Below, one piece after another: positions 33,955 through 44,950 of a DNA stretch of 64,000 nt. A program made the position numbers and the translations under genes. The DNA is from Tritrichomonas musculus (Eukaryota; Parabasalia; Tritrichomonadida; Tritrichomonadidae), in contig JAPFFF010000006.1 in assembly GCA_039105265.1 (NCBI GenBank), forward strand, positions 806,001 to 870,000. Reading direction: 5' to 3'. The notes beneath the pieces are model-generated. The model did no database searches, was not told the DNA's origin, and saw only the letters and a program-made list of their open reading frames with translations. Each line of letters begins with the position of its first letter. The stretch's first letter is position 1.

Positions 33955-35473
33955 GGGACATCTTCACTTTTTCAACTTTTTTTAAAAATAAAATCAATTT
34001 TTTGAGAAAAAAATTTTTTTGATCATTTTTTTAATAAAAAAAATTTTTTGTATCATTTTTTTCCACTTTTTTGAAAAATATATCAAAAAATTATGCTTGT
34101 TTTTAGCAAAGGTATGCTGAAAAAATCTGAAAAAAATATATGATAATCAGTAATTGATAGCAATAATAATTACATAAATTTCATGGGGAAATTCCTCATT
34201 GTCAGACATATTAAATTTAATATTTACCGATGTCATTAAAAAAAAAGCTTTTAATGAAGGAACATTATAGATAATCGATTTTTACATAACTATTCTCATG
34301 TATGTATCAAAATTAATAGATTTATAAAATGATCACATATTATATAAAATCACATTAGTGAGCATTTGCGTTAAAATAAAGAACTTTGCTGCCCTAAACT
34401 TTATAGTATATCGTTTTTTACTTATATTTTTTATTATAAATGTTATATACAGTGTCTTAAAAATTTGCGAATTTTCATTAATAATAAAAAATTTCAAAGT
34501 AAAACTGAAATAAAAACATAATGAATACATATATCATGTAACATATATATTAATTATATATAAATCATTTCATCAATTCCTTTTTTTCACACAAAAAACT
34601 CGATTTTGTAAAAAAAATTTAAAAAAATTAAACGTGCTAAAATTGTATTTCACAGTTTTTTTACTTTAATTATTACTTTTTAAGAAAAATATATTTATTA
34701 ATATATAAAACATAAAGAGAACTCGATTAATAAATTAAAATTATCCTATTCCGTGATGGCATTTATGCTCTTTGTTGTAAATTCATAAAATTTTATTTCT
34801 AAATTCATTATTTTTTCATCTTGTCGTTGCATTAACTAATAAATGACAATATTAAATGATACAATATATTATATTATTACTTATTCTTATTCATTCATAC
34901 TCCTTGTTATGAGTTCATAGAATCTTATTTCTAAATTTAATATTATTTAACTGTTTCATTAAAATATCTAGCATTATACAATATTTTGTGATATTATGTG
35001 TTATTACAATGTTATAAATCTTTTATTTATTTTCATATGTATCAAATAAAAGGTGTTTCAAAAACGACCGTTTATTTAAAAAATTTATAAAATTGCTTTT
35101 TTTTGAATATTCAATTGATAAAAATACTATATATATATATATATATATATTTGTATTTAAATTTATACATTCTTTATTACACTTATTAAATTTACTCTTT
35201 TATCAAGAATTTTTCTAAAATGATTATATTTAGATTTTCTACTATTATATTATGTTTGACTTAAATAAACGTATAAAAACTTTGCTTTTAGCATTGATAA
35301 TTAGATTCATGAAAATGAATACATAAATGAATTTATCATGGACTGGTTTATTTGAATAAACATTATTCTTTCTATATTTCAGTAATTGATGAATATTCAG
35401 TGATTAAATGAATCATTTTAGTAATTAATTTATATTTTCAGTGATTAATGTTTGATTTAAAGATTAATTAATC

Positions 35474-35683
35474 ATGAATGATTTCTTTCAAATCAAATTT
35501 CATGGAACATCTATTTTCCTTGGTGATTTAAAAGGACTTAATAATAATGTTATTCTTTTAAAATATATGGGAAGCTTGTTTTATTTGATTGCAGCTATGG
35601 AAAATACACTGAATATCATATCTAACAAATCAGTATGTCATTCAAGTATAAAAAAAGTAGTACAGGTTTGCTGTGAGCTCTAA
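35474..35683 (+). CDS. Hypothetical 69-residue protein in the Mutator-like element
   Basis: The ATG begins just inside the left arm (ATTAATTAATCATG). The frame contains MNDFFQIKFHGTSIFLGDLK and ends KVVQVCCEL. The composition is protein-like and not simple sequence, but no domain is recognised. With the decayed frame that follows it may be what is left of the element's own transposase. Confidence 0.3.
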   Translation: MNDFFQIKFHGTSIFLGDLKGLNNNVILLKYMGSLFYLIAAMENTLNIISNKSVCHSSIKKVVQVCCEL

Positions 35684-35823
35684 AAGGTGGCCCAGGTCTA
35701 ACAGTACCTGTTATATCGCCAAGGCCATTTATAAATATTTTTTCTCTATTTTTATTTTATATTTTTTATCTTTATATCAAAAACTAATGTGGGCTAAAAG
35801 AAGGAACAATATTAATTTTAAAA

Positions 35824-36183
35824 ATGAATTATTATTATTTAATCATTGAAGAATCATTTAATCTTATTCCAGAATGGTACAAAAAGATAATAATACAGTA
35901 TAATAATCATTTTAAATCGCTTTTATTTTTCAAGCTTGTACTTTTACATGAAAAGTTTGCAAATCATTAAGAATTGGAAAAAACGCTTAATACAATAGAA
36001 TACGAATAAAAAGTTAGTGCCATTCATTGCGAGTATGATTGGAGTTCAACAAATAACATGGGAGATCAAAGTGAAAAGGAAAAAGAAGGATATATAATGC
36101 AAAAGGATAAAGATCAGAAGAATAGCACACCGCATTTTCATACCGTAAGAGCAATTATGTCTTTATTTCACGCCATACAGTAA
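35824..36183 (+). pseudogene. Decayed coding stretch in the Mutator-like element
   Basis: From an ATG at 35824 one frame reads through about 119 codons with only two internal stops (near 35970 and 36006). It includes ESFNLIPEWYKKIIIQYNNH, IHCEYDWSSTNN and STPHFHTVRAIMSLFHAIQ. It has protein-like composition and is probably a fragment of the original transposase gene. The family is not established. Confidence 0.35.
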
Positions 36184-38064
36184 GAGCAAATACCAGAAAT
36201 ATGTTGTAAAAAGTTGCTGTTGTAAAACTTTTGATATAGATGATAATCAAGTAATCTCAAATTGATATTACAAGGAAGAACAACATGAGATTTTTAATGT
36301 TTATGAAAAACCAAATAATATCAATTAAATTATACTTAAATAAATAAAATTTATTTGCATGTTTATAAACACTAGAAACAATAAAAATAATGCAGAAAAT
36401 AATTTTTATATATGATTTTTAATCTTTAATGTAATTGCGTCTATAAAAAAGTGAATTATTATGACAAGTGAAAAATTTCAATATGCATTTTTTAATTCAT
36501 TTTTTAAATGAACGTTATCCAGTCAATAATCAAGATATAACAAAATTTCTTTTAATATACATTATTGTATAAATTGATAATGTTATAGATTATACTTAAA
36601 TAAATAAAATTTTTTTAATTATTACCAGAAAAATATTATATTTGATATTCATATGTAATCTTTAGATTTTTTTAAAAATTAAGATATTTATTTTTGTGAA
36701 TTAACATTATTTGTGATGTAGTCATTAAATAATTATTTTATTTTATTGATGAATTAAAATTGTCATGTTGTTTTAATATAATTGACATAAAAATTTTTTA
36801 AATAAACGGTCGTTTTTGAAACACCTTTTATTTGATACATATGAAAATAAATAAAAGATTTATAACATTGTAATAACACATAATATCACAAAATATTGTA
36901 TAATGCTAGATATTTTAATGAAACAGTTAAATAATATTAAATTTAGAAATAAGATTCTATGAACTCATAACAAGGAGTATGAATGAATAAGAATAAGTAA
37001 TAATATAATATATTGTATCATTTAATATTGTCATTTATTAGTTAATGCAACGACAAGATGAAAAAATAATGAATTTAGAAATAAAATTTTATGAATTTAC
37101 AACAAAGAGCATAAATGCCATCACGGAATAGGATAATTTTAATTTATTAATCGAGTTCTCTTTATGTTTTATATATTAATAAATATATTTTTCTTAAAAA
37201 GTAATAATTAAAGTAAAAAAACTGTGAAATACAATTTTAGCACGTTTAATTTTTTTAAATTTTTTTTACAAAATCGAGTTTTTTGTGTGAAAAAAAGAAA
37301 TTGATGAAATGATTTATATATAATTAATATATATGTTACATGATATATGTATTCATTATGTTTTTATTTCAGTTTTACTTTGAAATTTTTTATTATTAAT
37401 GAAAATTCGCAAATTTTTAAGACACTGTATATAACATTTATAATAAAAAATATAAGTAAAAAACGATATACTATAAAGTTTAGGGCAGCAAAGTTCTTTA
37501 TTTTAACGCAAATGCTCACTAATGTGATTTTATATAATATGTGATCATTTTATAAATCTATTAATTTTGATACATACATGAGAATAGTTATGTAAAAATC
37601 GATTATCTATAATGTTCCTTCATTAAAAGCTTTTTTTTTAATGACATCGGTAAATATTAAATTTAATATGTCTGACAATGAGGAATTTCCCCATGAAATT
37701 TATGTAATTATTATTGCTATCAATTACTGATTATCATATATTTTTTTCAGATTTTTTCAGCATACCTTTGCTAAAAACAAGCATAATTTTTTGATATATT
37801 TTTCAAAAAAGTGGAAAAAAATGATACAAAAAATTTTTTTTATTAAAAAAATGATCAAAAAAATTTTTTTCTCAAAAAATTGATTTTTTTTTAAAAAAAG
37901 TTGAAAAAGTGAAGATGTCCCCGATTTCCATCCCTGTTTGAAGCAGGCAATTAAGAATGATATATGAATTTAATTTTTTTTATAAAATTGATTAGAAATA
38001 GAGAAATGATAAATAGCACACTGTAAAGGTGAAGTGACCATCACAGTATTCAAAAATAAAAACT

Positions 38065-38150
38065 TTTTGATAAATGTAATTAAAACTTTTTGATAAATGT
38101 AATAAGAACTTTTTGATAAATGTAATAAGAACTTTTTGATAAATGATATT
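38065..38150. repeat. Subterminal 22-bp repeats, left
   Basis: Four copies of AACTTTTTGATAAATGTAAT plus a short linker. The inverted counterpart is at about 39655-39775. Confidence 0.85.
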
Positions 38151-38175
38151 TAATTTTGGCGCCTTTTATTTTTTA

Positions 38176-38700
38176 GACTTTAAAACGATTATCTAAATAC
38201 TCGATAGCGATTATCTTAGACTTTAAAACGATTATCTAAATACTCGATAGCGATTATCTTAGACTTTAAAACGATTTCCTAAATACTCGATAGCGATTAT
38301 CTTAGACTTTAAAACGATTATCTAAATACTCGATAGCGATTATCTTAGACTTTAAAACGATTATCTAAATGCTCGATAGCGATTATCTTAGACTTTAAAA
38401 CGATTATCTAAATACTCGATAGCGATTATCTTAAACTTTCAAACGATTATCTAAATACTCGATAGCGATTAACTTAGACTTTAAAACGATTTCCTAAATA
38501 CTCGATAGCGATTATCTTAGACTTTAAAACGATTATCTAAATACTCGATAGCGATTATCTTAGACTTTAAAACGATTATCTAAATGCTCGATAGCGATTA
38601 TCTTAGACTTTAAAACGATTATCTAAATACTCGATAGCGATTATCTTAAACTTTCAAACGATTATCTAAATACTCGATAGCGATTAACTTAGACTTTAAA
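38176..38700. repeat. 43-bp minisatellite with higher-order structure
   Basis: About 12 copies of a 43-bp unit starting GACTTTAAAACGATTATCTA and containing CTCGATAGCGATTA. Variants (TTCCTAAAT, AATGCTCG, CTTTCAAAC, TTAACTTAG) recur in the same order at a distance of about 215 bp, so five-unit blocks were themselves duplicated. Confidence 0.9.
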
Positions 38701-39654
38701 ATTTATACTATACCACATAGACGAAAAGACCAAACATAATTTAAATGAATAAATTACTTATTGAATATTATTTTTATGAACATTTGATATTTTAATAGAT
38801 TAAAAGTAAAAATATTGGAATCATTAATTTTTTACAAAAATTGTGAGAGCTTTAACAAATTTTGAAAATATTAAGAAAAAATTCAAATATTTAAATATTG
38901 ACGGATATCTTACAATATTGTAAGATATTAAAAAAAAATGCTAGTAAAATCCTAAAGTTTTAATAAATATGAATAGTTTTTTTTTTAGTTTTTAATTTAT
39001 AGCAACATGGTTTCAGAATTATTTAAATGTAGTATTTTAAAATCTCAATTAATCATTTTTTTCATCTTGCTTGTACAAATTTATTATAACTAACTGTTTT
39101 TACAGAAATTTATTCGACTGTTTCTCAGTAATATAATTTAATATTAAATCGATAAATTTTAAAAGGATACGCCAACTGTTTAAAAATCTAATTTTTCTTT
39201 TATGAGCTTATTTTATAAAAAAATGAGACTTAGGTTGATTAAATGAAAGTTTGTTTTTCGAAATAATTTTAATTATAAATTTTCTGCTAGATTTGGAATT
39301 CAGGGAGTAGCAATTTGTGTCAATATTATAATCATTAATAAAAGTAACGTATTTTATACTGTTTTTTTGGCAACACATTACATATTATTATTTAATCTGG
39401 TTTAAATATGGTCATAGTGGCGCTTGCTCTATATTTTATTATCTTTTTGAGGAATTAGTTTTGTGGATAATATATCTTTTTGAAGACTTCCATATTAATT
39501 ATTACCAATTTTGAATATCAAGTTTAAATTAGAGTAAAATACCAGTAACTTCAAGAATATTATTGTAATTATGTCGCTATATTCCATAATAGTTTCATTT
39601 CGGTATTACTATATTCCCAAATAATTTTAGATCTATAATTTAAGTTCACAAAAA

Positions 39655-39775
39655 GTTCTTATTACATTTTTCAAAATGTTCTATTACATTTATCAAAAAG
39701 TTCTTATTACATTTATTAAAAAGTTCTTATTACATTTATCAAAAAGTTCTTATTACATTTATCAAAAAGTTTTAT
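39655..39775. repeat. Subterminal 22-bp repeats, right
   Basis: About five copies of ATTACATTTATCAAAAAGTT, the reverse complement of the left subterminal unit. Confidence 0.85.
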
Positions 39776-39814
39776 TTTTTGAATACTGTGATGGTCACTT
39801 CACCTTAACAGTGT

Positions 39815-40470
39815 TAAATCTATTCTACCTCTTAGAAATAATGTTTTATTTTGATTATTAATATTGTTTTTATAGAAGAAAGAGGAAATACTTAATCGTA
39901 TGTTTCTCAAAATAAAACATTAAAATTGAGAAGAAATTTCTCCAAGAAAAAACTTTTTGCGAAAGAATGACCAAATAAATTCAGAATAATATAATTAAAT
40001 CTACTTAAGAAGAGCACAAAAACAAAAATAAAAAAGAGGGTTTATTTAGTGTAAATTAGTTTAATCGAAAGATAACTTTGCTTAATGAGAATAAAAAAAC
40101 TTGAAAAATTGATTTTATTTGTAGATTTGTAATTACTTGAGGAAGGAGTTGGATTCGTTTGCTGAGAAAACCTTGTTTGCATGTGAAAAGAATCATCTCA
40201 GTGTGCAGAGGAATTTATTTGTGTGTTGCTAGAGATATATGTCGATTAAGTTTGCTGATCTGAAAATGTTGCTTTTGAATATGTTGTTTGCTGGTATTTA
40301 CTGTTCTATTGATAATAACAGTCGTTTATAGGTGCTTGCTTACCTTTGTTTGTAGATTTGCGTTTTTTTTTTTTAGTGATATGAAGATTTAGTTTGTCAT
40401 TTGTAATGTATAATGGATAGTTAAAATTATTTGATTATAGTGGTTGAAATTTGATTTTTTGTGTTGTTAC
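39815..40470. other. AT-rich spacer
   Basis: No gene is supported. Several TTTGTTTG-like stretches occur at 40150-40380 without a convincing repeat. Confidence 0.4.
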
Positions 40471-40950
40471 TAGACTTGTTATTTTGAGAATCGATATCAA
40501 AAACGTCACTTTTTTGCATCTGATACTCGATTATCTGTTTAAAAATCTGATATCGAGATTATCGATTATCATGATATCAGATATGAAATGTGATATAAAA
40601 ATAATTGTAAACTTGGAATCAATTACCGAGATCTCGAGATCTCAAACAGATTTATCTTCTTTTATAATTGGTATTTGTGATTTTATAATATTGAAAAATA
40701 TATAATAGAATGTATTGATGTTTATTTTAAGATTAAAATCAAAAAATACATTCTTTTTTTATGAAATATTTGAGATTAAAATTACGATCATATATTTATC
40801 AAAAAGTTTAATTGAAAATTCTGATATCAAAAGTAGAGAAAAAAAATTCTCGATCTCTGAAATCGATCTCGAGAATCTGTGTATATTTATGTATCGATAT
40901 CAAAAAGTCAATCAATTATCGATCTCGAGAATCGGAGAATAACAAGTCTA
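40471..40950. repeat. hAT-like MITE with TAGAC ends (480 bp)
   Basis: Inverted ends are TAGACTTGTTATT and AATAACAAGTCTA. An 8-bp duplication GTTGTTAC lies at 40463-40470 and 40951-40958. The interior is packed with self-complementary ATCGATATC, GAGATCTCGAG and CTCGAGA motifs. Open frames here follow the palindromes and are not genes. Confidence 0.8.
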
Positions 40951-41001
40951 GTTGTTACTTGCTTGTTAGTGGCTGCTTCTGAACAAAAAGAATTTAGCAA
41001 A

Positions 41002-41097
41002 ATGACAAGGCCACTTAAATTACCATTTTATACCAAAATTACCATTGTGCGAAATTATGTGGGAAGAGGTATATCCCAGCGCAACGTGGAAAAGTAA
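41002..41097 (+). pseudogene. Truncated 31-residue open frame resembling a transposase N-terminus
   Basis: The ATG at 41002 starts MTRPLKLPFYTKITI and continues VRNYVGRGISQRNVEK to a stop. The second half looks like the first helix-turn-helix of a Tc1/IS630-type transposase. Nothing downstream continues it. The TAGAC MITE sits 50 bp upstream. The call is weak. Confidence 0.25.
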
Positions 41098-41768
41098 ACA
41101 ATGCAAAGATAATTACTTTAGAATGTTTTTTTTTTTTAAAGATCAAACAAATTCAAAAAACTCAATAAATAAGATTGTTTTAAAAAATAATTCTTTTATT
41201 AATTCAAGTACGTTTTATTTTTCTTATAAACAAATGAATTATCGATAGTTTTTACATCTGCCAACTATGTGCTGGAATTTGTACGATAATTATTTTTAAA
41301 TCGCTTTTATTTAGTAAATTTGGCGAATTTGCTTGAGTTTTAGGAAAAAAAATAAAAATGAATAATCTTTGCTCGGTTTGCTTATCCACAATGCTTTATA
41401 ATCAACAATAAAAATGGAAAAAGTGATTTGAACGAATAGAATTTTTAATATCAATATGAAGAAAATTAGAAAACAATTTCCTGCAAAAACTCATAATTTT
41501 CAAAATTTTGAAATTCGCTTTTTAGAAAGGCTCAGGAATCGGGTATTAGAAAAAGCAAACTTTTTTGTTGGTGATATGGTGGAACTTTTTGAATGCTAAT
41601 GACTGTTAAGATCATCGATTTTTTTGAGAGCATTATGATCGTCCTTCACGAAGTTTTTGAGGTCAATTAAAAAAACGTTTTAAAGGTCAAATAGTTATCG
41701 TTTTTCTTTATTAAAAAGGCGTTTTTTTTTTCCATTATTTTTTTTACATGGTGGTCATTTGTATAGGG
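41098..41768. other. AT-rich spacer
   Basis: No gene is supported. T-tracts lie near 41127 and 41726. Confidence 0.4.
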
Positions 41769-41952
41769 CTTTTCCCACCGCAGTTGGTTTGATTCCAGCC
41801 TTCTACACCTTTAGTGGAAGCTATACAGGGCGGTGGCCGAAAAAATTCCATCTTATTCCGCCATTATTGCAATCAATGTTCCAATGGTCTTTTGAATGGA
41901 CTTTTCCCACCGCAGTTGGTTTGATTCCAGCCTTCTACATCTTTAGTAGAAG
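41769..41952. repeat. GC-rich direct repeat, 2 x ~52 bp
   Basis: CTTTTCCCACCGCAGTTGGT and the following ~32 bp occur at 41769-41820 and again at 41901-41952 with two or three differences. The 80 bp between them is also GC-richer than the surroundings (CTATACAGGGCGGTGGCCGA). Frames on both strands are partly open but lack an ATG on the plus strand. It is probably a relic of a duplicated coding segment. Confidence 0.6.
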
Positions 41953-41962
41953 AAGGATCTGA

Positions 41963-42490
41963 CAAAAACTAAGAAATCTAATTCAAATCGTGTTGATGCA
42001 GATTCAGCAAAAATTAGCATTTACAAATCAACAATTATTGCAAAAACTTTGGAATTACTGATTTCATTTCCATGATTAAAACATTCTAAACATGCTTACT
42101 TTCTGTATTTTTTTCAATGTTTTTTATTTTTTATTTTTTATTTTTTTTTTTTTTTGGGAAATCGTAATTGCTCGCACAAAAAGGTCAAATTTGGCCTTAA
42201 AACCGTTGTCAAATGAAAATGGAAGAATGACTTTTTGAATTATTTGGCTAATTATTCTCTGAAAATAATAATAAAATTACTAATTTACGAAATCTTCCTC
42301 AGATAGTTGCGAAATCTTCTTCAGATAATTACAAAATCCAATATTTTTACTGTAACGCAAATGTCAAAGTTTACGTACAATTCAATCACTAAATTCGTTG
42401 AAACCATTTGTAAATACACTAAACAAAACTATTGGATATAATGGATTCAATTATTTTTGGAATTGTTTGAAAAATAAATGGTAGAATGAA
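41963..42490. other. Spacer, possibly with decayed coding sequence
   Basis: A short plus-strand frame near 41975-42074 (RVDADSAKISIYKSTIIAKT) looks protein-like but is isolated. AAGGTCAAATTTGGCCTT at 42181-42198 is a near-palindrome. Confidence 0.35.
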
Positions 42491-42718
42491 TTAAAACATT
42501 ACTGCATCAGAATCATAATCTTCCCTTAACTGTTTCAATTGATCATCAGTAAATACTTCATCAGATTCGTTTGCACTAAATAAAAATTCATCGTATGATG
42601 ATTGAACAAGTCTTTGTAATAGATCGATATCTTGAAGTAACTGTTCACATTTTTGATTATCCTTACATTCTTTCAATTCTTTAATAATCGATATATTGTT
42701 TGTTACAATCGAAATCAT
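42491..42718 (-). CDS. Hypothetical 75-residue acidic helical protein
   Basis: Starting at the ATG at 42718, the frame reads MISIVTNNISIIKELKECKD and then LLQDIDLLQRLVQSSYDEFL. It ends DYDSDAVMF. Heptad-like leucines and many acidic residues suggest a short coiled coil. No known family is recognised, and flanking sequence on both sides is gene-free. It could be the tail of a decayed larger gene or a genuine small protein. Confidence 0.35.
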   Translation of the reverse strand: MISIVTNNISIIKELKECKDNQKCEQLLQDIDLLQRLVQSSYDEFLFSANESDEVFTDDQLKQLREDYDSDAVMF

Positions 42719-42721
42719 CAC

Positions 42722-44234
42722 TGAATAATATTGTCATCTTTTTCGTTGGTGATAAAATAAATTCTAACATAAATTCTAACATTAATTCCAAAATTAAAAC
42801 TAGCATTCAAATCATGCATAAATTATTCATTCGTTTGTTATTTCAAAAAATAGTGGGGATTATGGGGCTTGGCCCAGAATCACCACTACTGCCTACTACT
42901 AAAAATTGTTTTTTGAATTAAGATAACCAGATTAGGATTCTATTTTATTCAAAAAAATAATTTATTTTTATCTTAAATTCTTCTCTAAAAATATGTCGTT
43001 TTTATATTATATTTATCATTAATACTATCATTAAAAAATTATATTTTGAAAGAAAAATGATCTGTTGAGTGGATAGAAGTTTCCATACCTTTTTGAGAAG
43101 TTAAAGAAGTGCGAGAACTAAAATAACGTATTTTTTGTTTTTAAAAAAGATTGATTTTTCAAAAAATAATTCGTTATCCATATGATTTTTTTAATAAAAT
43201 AAAGTATATAATTGATTATATATATTATATATCAGTATCGCACTATTTGAAAGTTCATACGCCGAAATTCAAATTTTACATATTTTGAAGAATATGATTG
43301 AAGTTGAAACAATATTGATTATTTATTAATTTTATCATATTCTAAATAGAATTATTGATATAATTTCTAAATAATATATATATAATATTATAATATAAAT
43401 GAGATAAATTTATTTTAGCAAAAAAATTATAGAAAACGTAAATATCTAGCTATAATATTAATTATATGGGGATAATTATTTTATATTAGAATTAAATTAT
43501 ATTGTATGTTATTATATTATGATTATTTATAAATCCGCTTGACGGGCGTAGTTTTATTTTTTTTATACACAAAAAGTTATAAAAGAATTGAGTAAAAATG
43601 TTCGTTAGGATTAAATCCCCTCAAAATTCAATGCAATGTTCGTTTGACTTAAATCCCCTCAAAATTCTGTACATATTCCGTTATATAATATTTTATTAAT
43701 ATTTCTTAAATATCAGTAAATTAAAAATAAATAAAAAGTAATATATAATTTTTGGACGAAATTTATTTTAAAAAATATGTTTTTTATCTTGAAATAGCAA
43801 ACAGAGGACAGATCTTATCTTCAATAATTTTATAAATCTACTTTCACACTTTATAAGCTTAATACTTTCATAAAATTAAATAATAATCTAATAATAACAG
43901 ACCATCATAATAAATAAGACTAAAATAAATAATTATCAAGAATTTCAGATTATATCTTTATAAACCATGCATTATTCATTAGAGAAATAATTATTAAACC
44001 AATTAAATATCAGTAATTTGTCAAATGACAACAATGAAACATATTTTTGAAAATCTTTTTATCATAATCGTAATTTTTAACCAAGGAAATAGTTTAATTT
44101 ATGAATTATCAAATAATATCATTGATATTAGTAATAATAGATCATTTTTTGCTATATTCTTTGTTTGTATAATTTTCTAATATTGAAATCCTTTAATTGT
44201 TCAACGATTACAAAAGTTAAAAATGTGAATATTT
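42722..44234. other. Gene-free AT-rich stretch
   Basis: No gene. Two imperfect ~33-bp repeats containing TTAAATCCCCTCAAAATTC lie at about 43600-43675. Confidence 0.45.
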
Positions 44235-44749
44235 AATTCTTTTCAATTGTTCACTTTTTGAAGGCTGCCACTCCATTTGCTGTAGATTATGGAAGCTACT
44301 TTTTCAATTAAAATAAAAAAAACGAATATGACAAAAAAATTCTGAGAAATTAATTTTTTATTTATTTTCATATTATATTTGCTTTTCTAATGCTAGTGAT
44401 TTGGGAATCTACATCAAAGTGTCTTATATAAACTTCTCTTTTCCATCAACAATGTTTTTTCCTCTTTGGATCGCAAAATCCTGATATTGATATCTGATGA
44501 GCACCGCCTCGACGTAACAAATGCCAAGAATAATGGCTATGATCAAATCCAATTTACTCAACAGTTGCTTTTAAGTGGTTTAAAAGTGTATCTCCTGAAG
44601 TTTCGACAATTAAATTTGAAAATAAATAAAAAATTAATTTCTCAGAATTTTTTTTGTCATATCGGTTTTTTAATATTTTAATTGAAAAAGTAGCTTCTAA
44701 TCTACAGCAAATGAGGAGGCGCATTCAAAAAGTGAAATTGAAAAGAATT
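44235..44749. repeat. MITE with long inverted arms (515 bp)
   Basis: Arms of about 135 bp begin AATTCTTTTCAATTGTTCAC and include CACTTTTTGAAGGCTGCC and TTTGCTGTAGATTATGGAAG. They are mirrored up to 44749. The ~240-bp centre has an open frame without an ATG (ISDEHRLDVTNAKNNGYD), perhaps a captured fragment. Confidence 0.7.
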
Positions 44750-44812
44750 CCAGTTTGTCGAACCACAAACTGGTAAAGAATTTTATTTAAAAAAATATAA
44801 AAATTACCTTAA

Positions 44813-44950
44813 GGTACAATTCTCATACGTTAAATATTGAGAAAGAGAACGTTAAAATTTTGTGAATGCGCACCTCTCAGAAAAAGTTTATTTTTGAATG
44901 AATGTCAGATTTAAAATTCTGAGCTTTATTTTTTATATATTAAATTTTTC
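44813..44950. repeat. GGTAC-family TTAA MITE, first part of a split copy
   Basis: GGTACAATTCTCATACGTTA at 44813, preceded by TTAA (44809-44812), follows the inverted sequence of the intact copy at 16965-17202 down to TATATTAAATTTTTC. It resumes at about 51630-51714 and 51930-51967. The two parts overlap by about 16 bp (ATATATTAAATTTTTC), a duplication around the inserted block. Confidence 0.8.

Larger units (their letters stand above)
33955..37921. mobile_element. Mutator-like element with 1.1 kb inverted repeats
   Basis: GGGACATCTTCACTTTTTCA at 33955 is mirrored by TGAAAAAGTGAAGATGTCCC ending at 37921. The arms stay almost identical for about 1.13 kb (to ~35085 and from ~36795). A 9-bp duplication CGATTTCCA flanks it (33946-33954 and 37922-37930). 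Long inverted repeats with 9-bp duplications are the Mutator signature. The 1.7 kb core has only a small open frame and a decayed coding stretch, so it looks non-autonomous. The two 65-codon open frames in the arms (34333-34530 and 37347-37544) are the same sequence in mirror image. Confidence 0.88.
29717..37936. mobile_element. hAT-type MITE expanded by two nested transposons
   Basis: Ends are CAGGGATGGTAAAAGAGTAA at 29717 and TTTCCATCCCTG at 37936. An 8-bp duplication TTTGAAGC lies on both sides (29709-29716 and 37937-37944). CAGGG ends with 8-bp duplications are the hAT signature. Its own sequence occupies only 29717-29976, 33077-33954 and 37922-37936. It matches, inverted, the uninterrupted copy at 55342-56089, including ACTCGAGTAAACTCG repeats. 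The remainder is a Kolobok-like insertion and a Mutator-like insertion. Confidence 0.9.
38018..39814. mobile_element. Foldback-type element with ACACTGT ends and internal satellite
   Basis: Inverted ends share AAGGTGAAGTGACCATCACA (left) and its complement (right), starting ACACTGT at 38018 and ending ACAGTGT at 39814. They continue inward as inverted arrays of a ~22-bp unit, AACTTTTTGATAAATGTAAT (four copies on the left, about five on the right). The interior contains a 43-bp minisatellite and about 950 bp of gene-free sequence. No transposase and no clear target duplication. Confidence 0.75.

Noticed and set aside
34333-34530. 65-codon open frame, identical to one at 37347-37544
   Set aside because: It lies in the inverted arms of the Mutator-like element and is duplicated only because the arms are identical. 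Composition is that of AT-rich non-coding DNA.
38176-38700. CRISPR-like regular array
   Set aside because: Units are contiguous 43-bp tandem repeats without unique spacers, in a eukaryotic genome.
40451-40942. Two ~80-codon open frames
   Set aside because: They run through the palindrome-rich interior of the TAGAC MITE. Repeated ATCGATATC-type words explain them.
41759-41962. Open frame with a duplicated FPTAVGLIPAFY segment
   Set aside because: It has no ATG, and the repetition is at the DNA level with other frames equally open. Kept as a direct repeat only.
44466-44681. 71-codon open frame in the 44235 MITE
   Set aside because: It has no ATG, and its second half is the inverted arm of the MITE.
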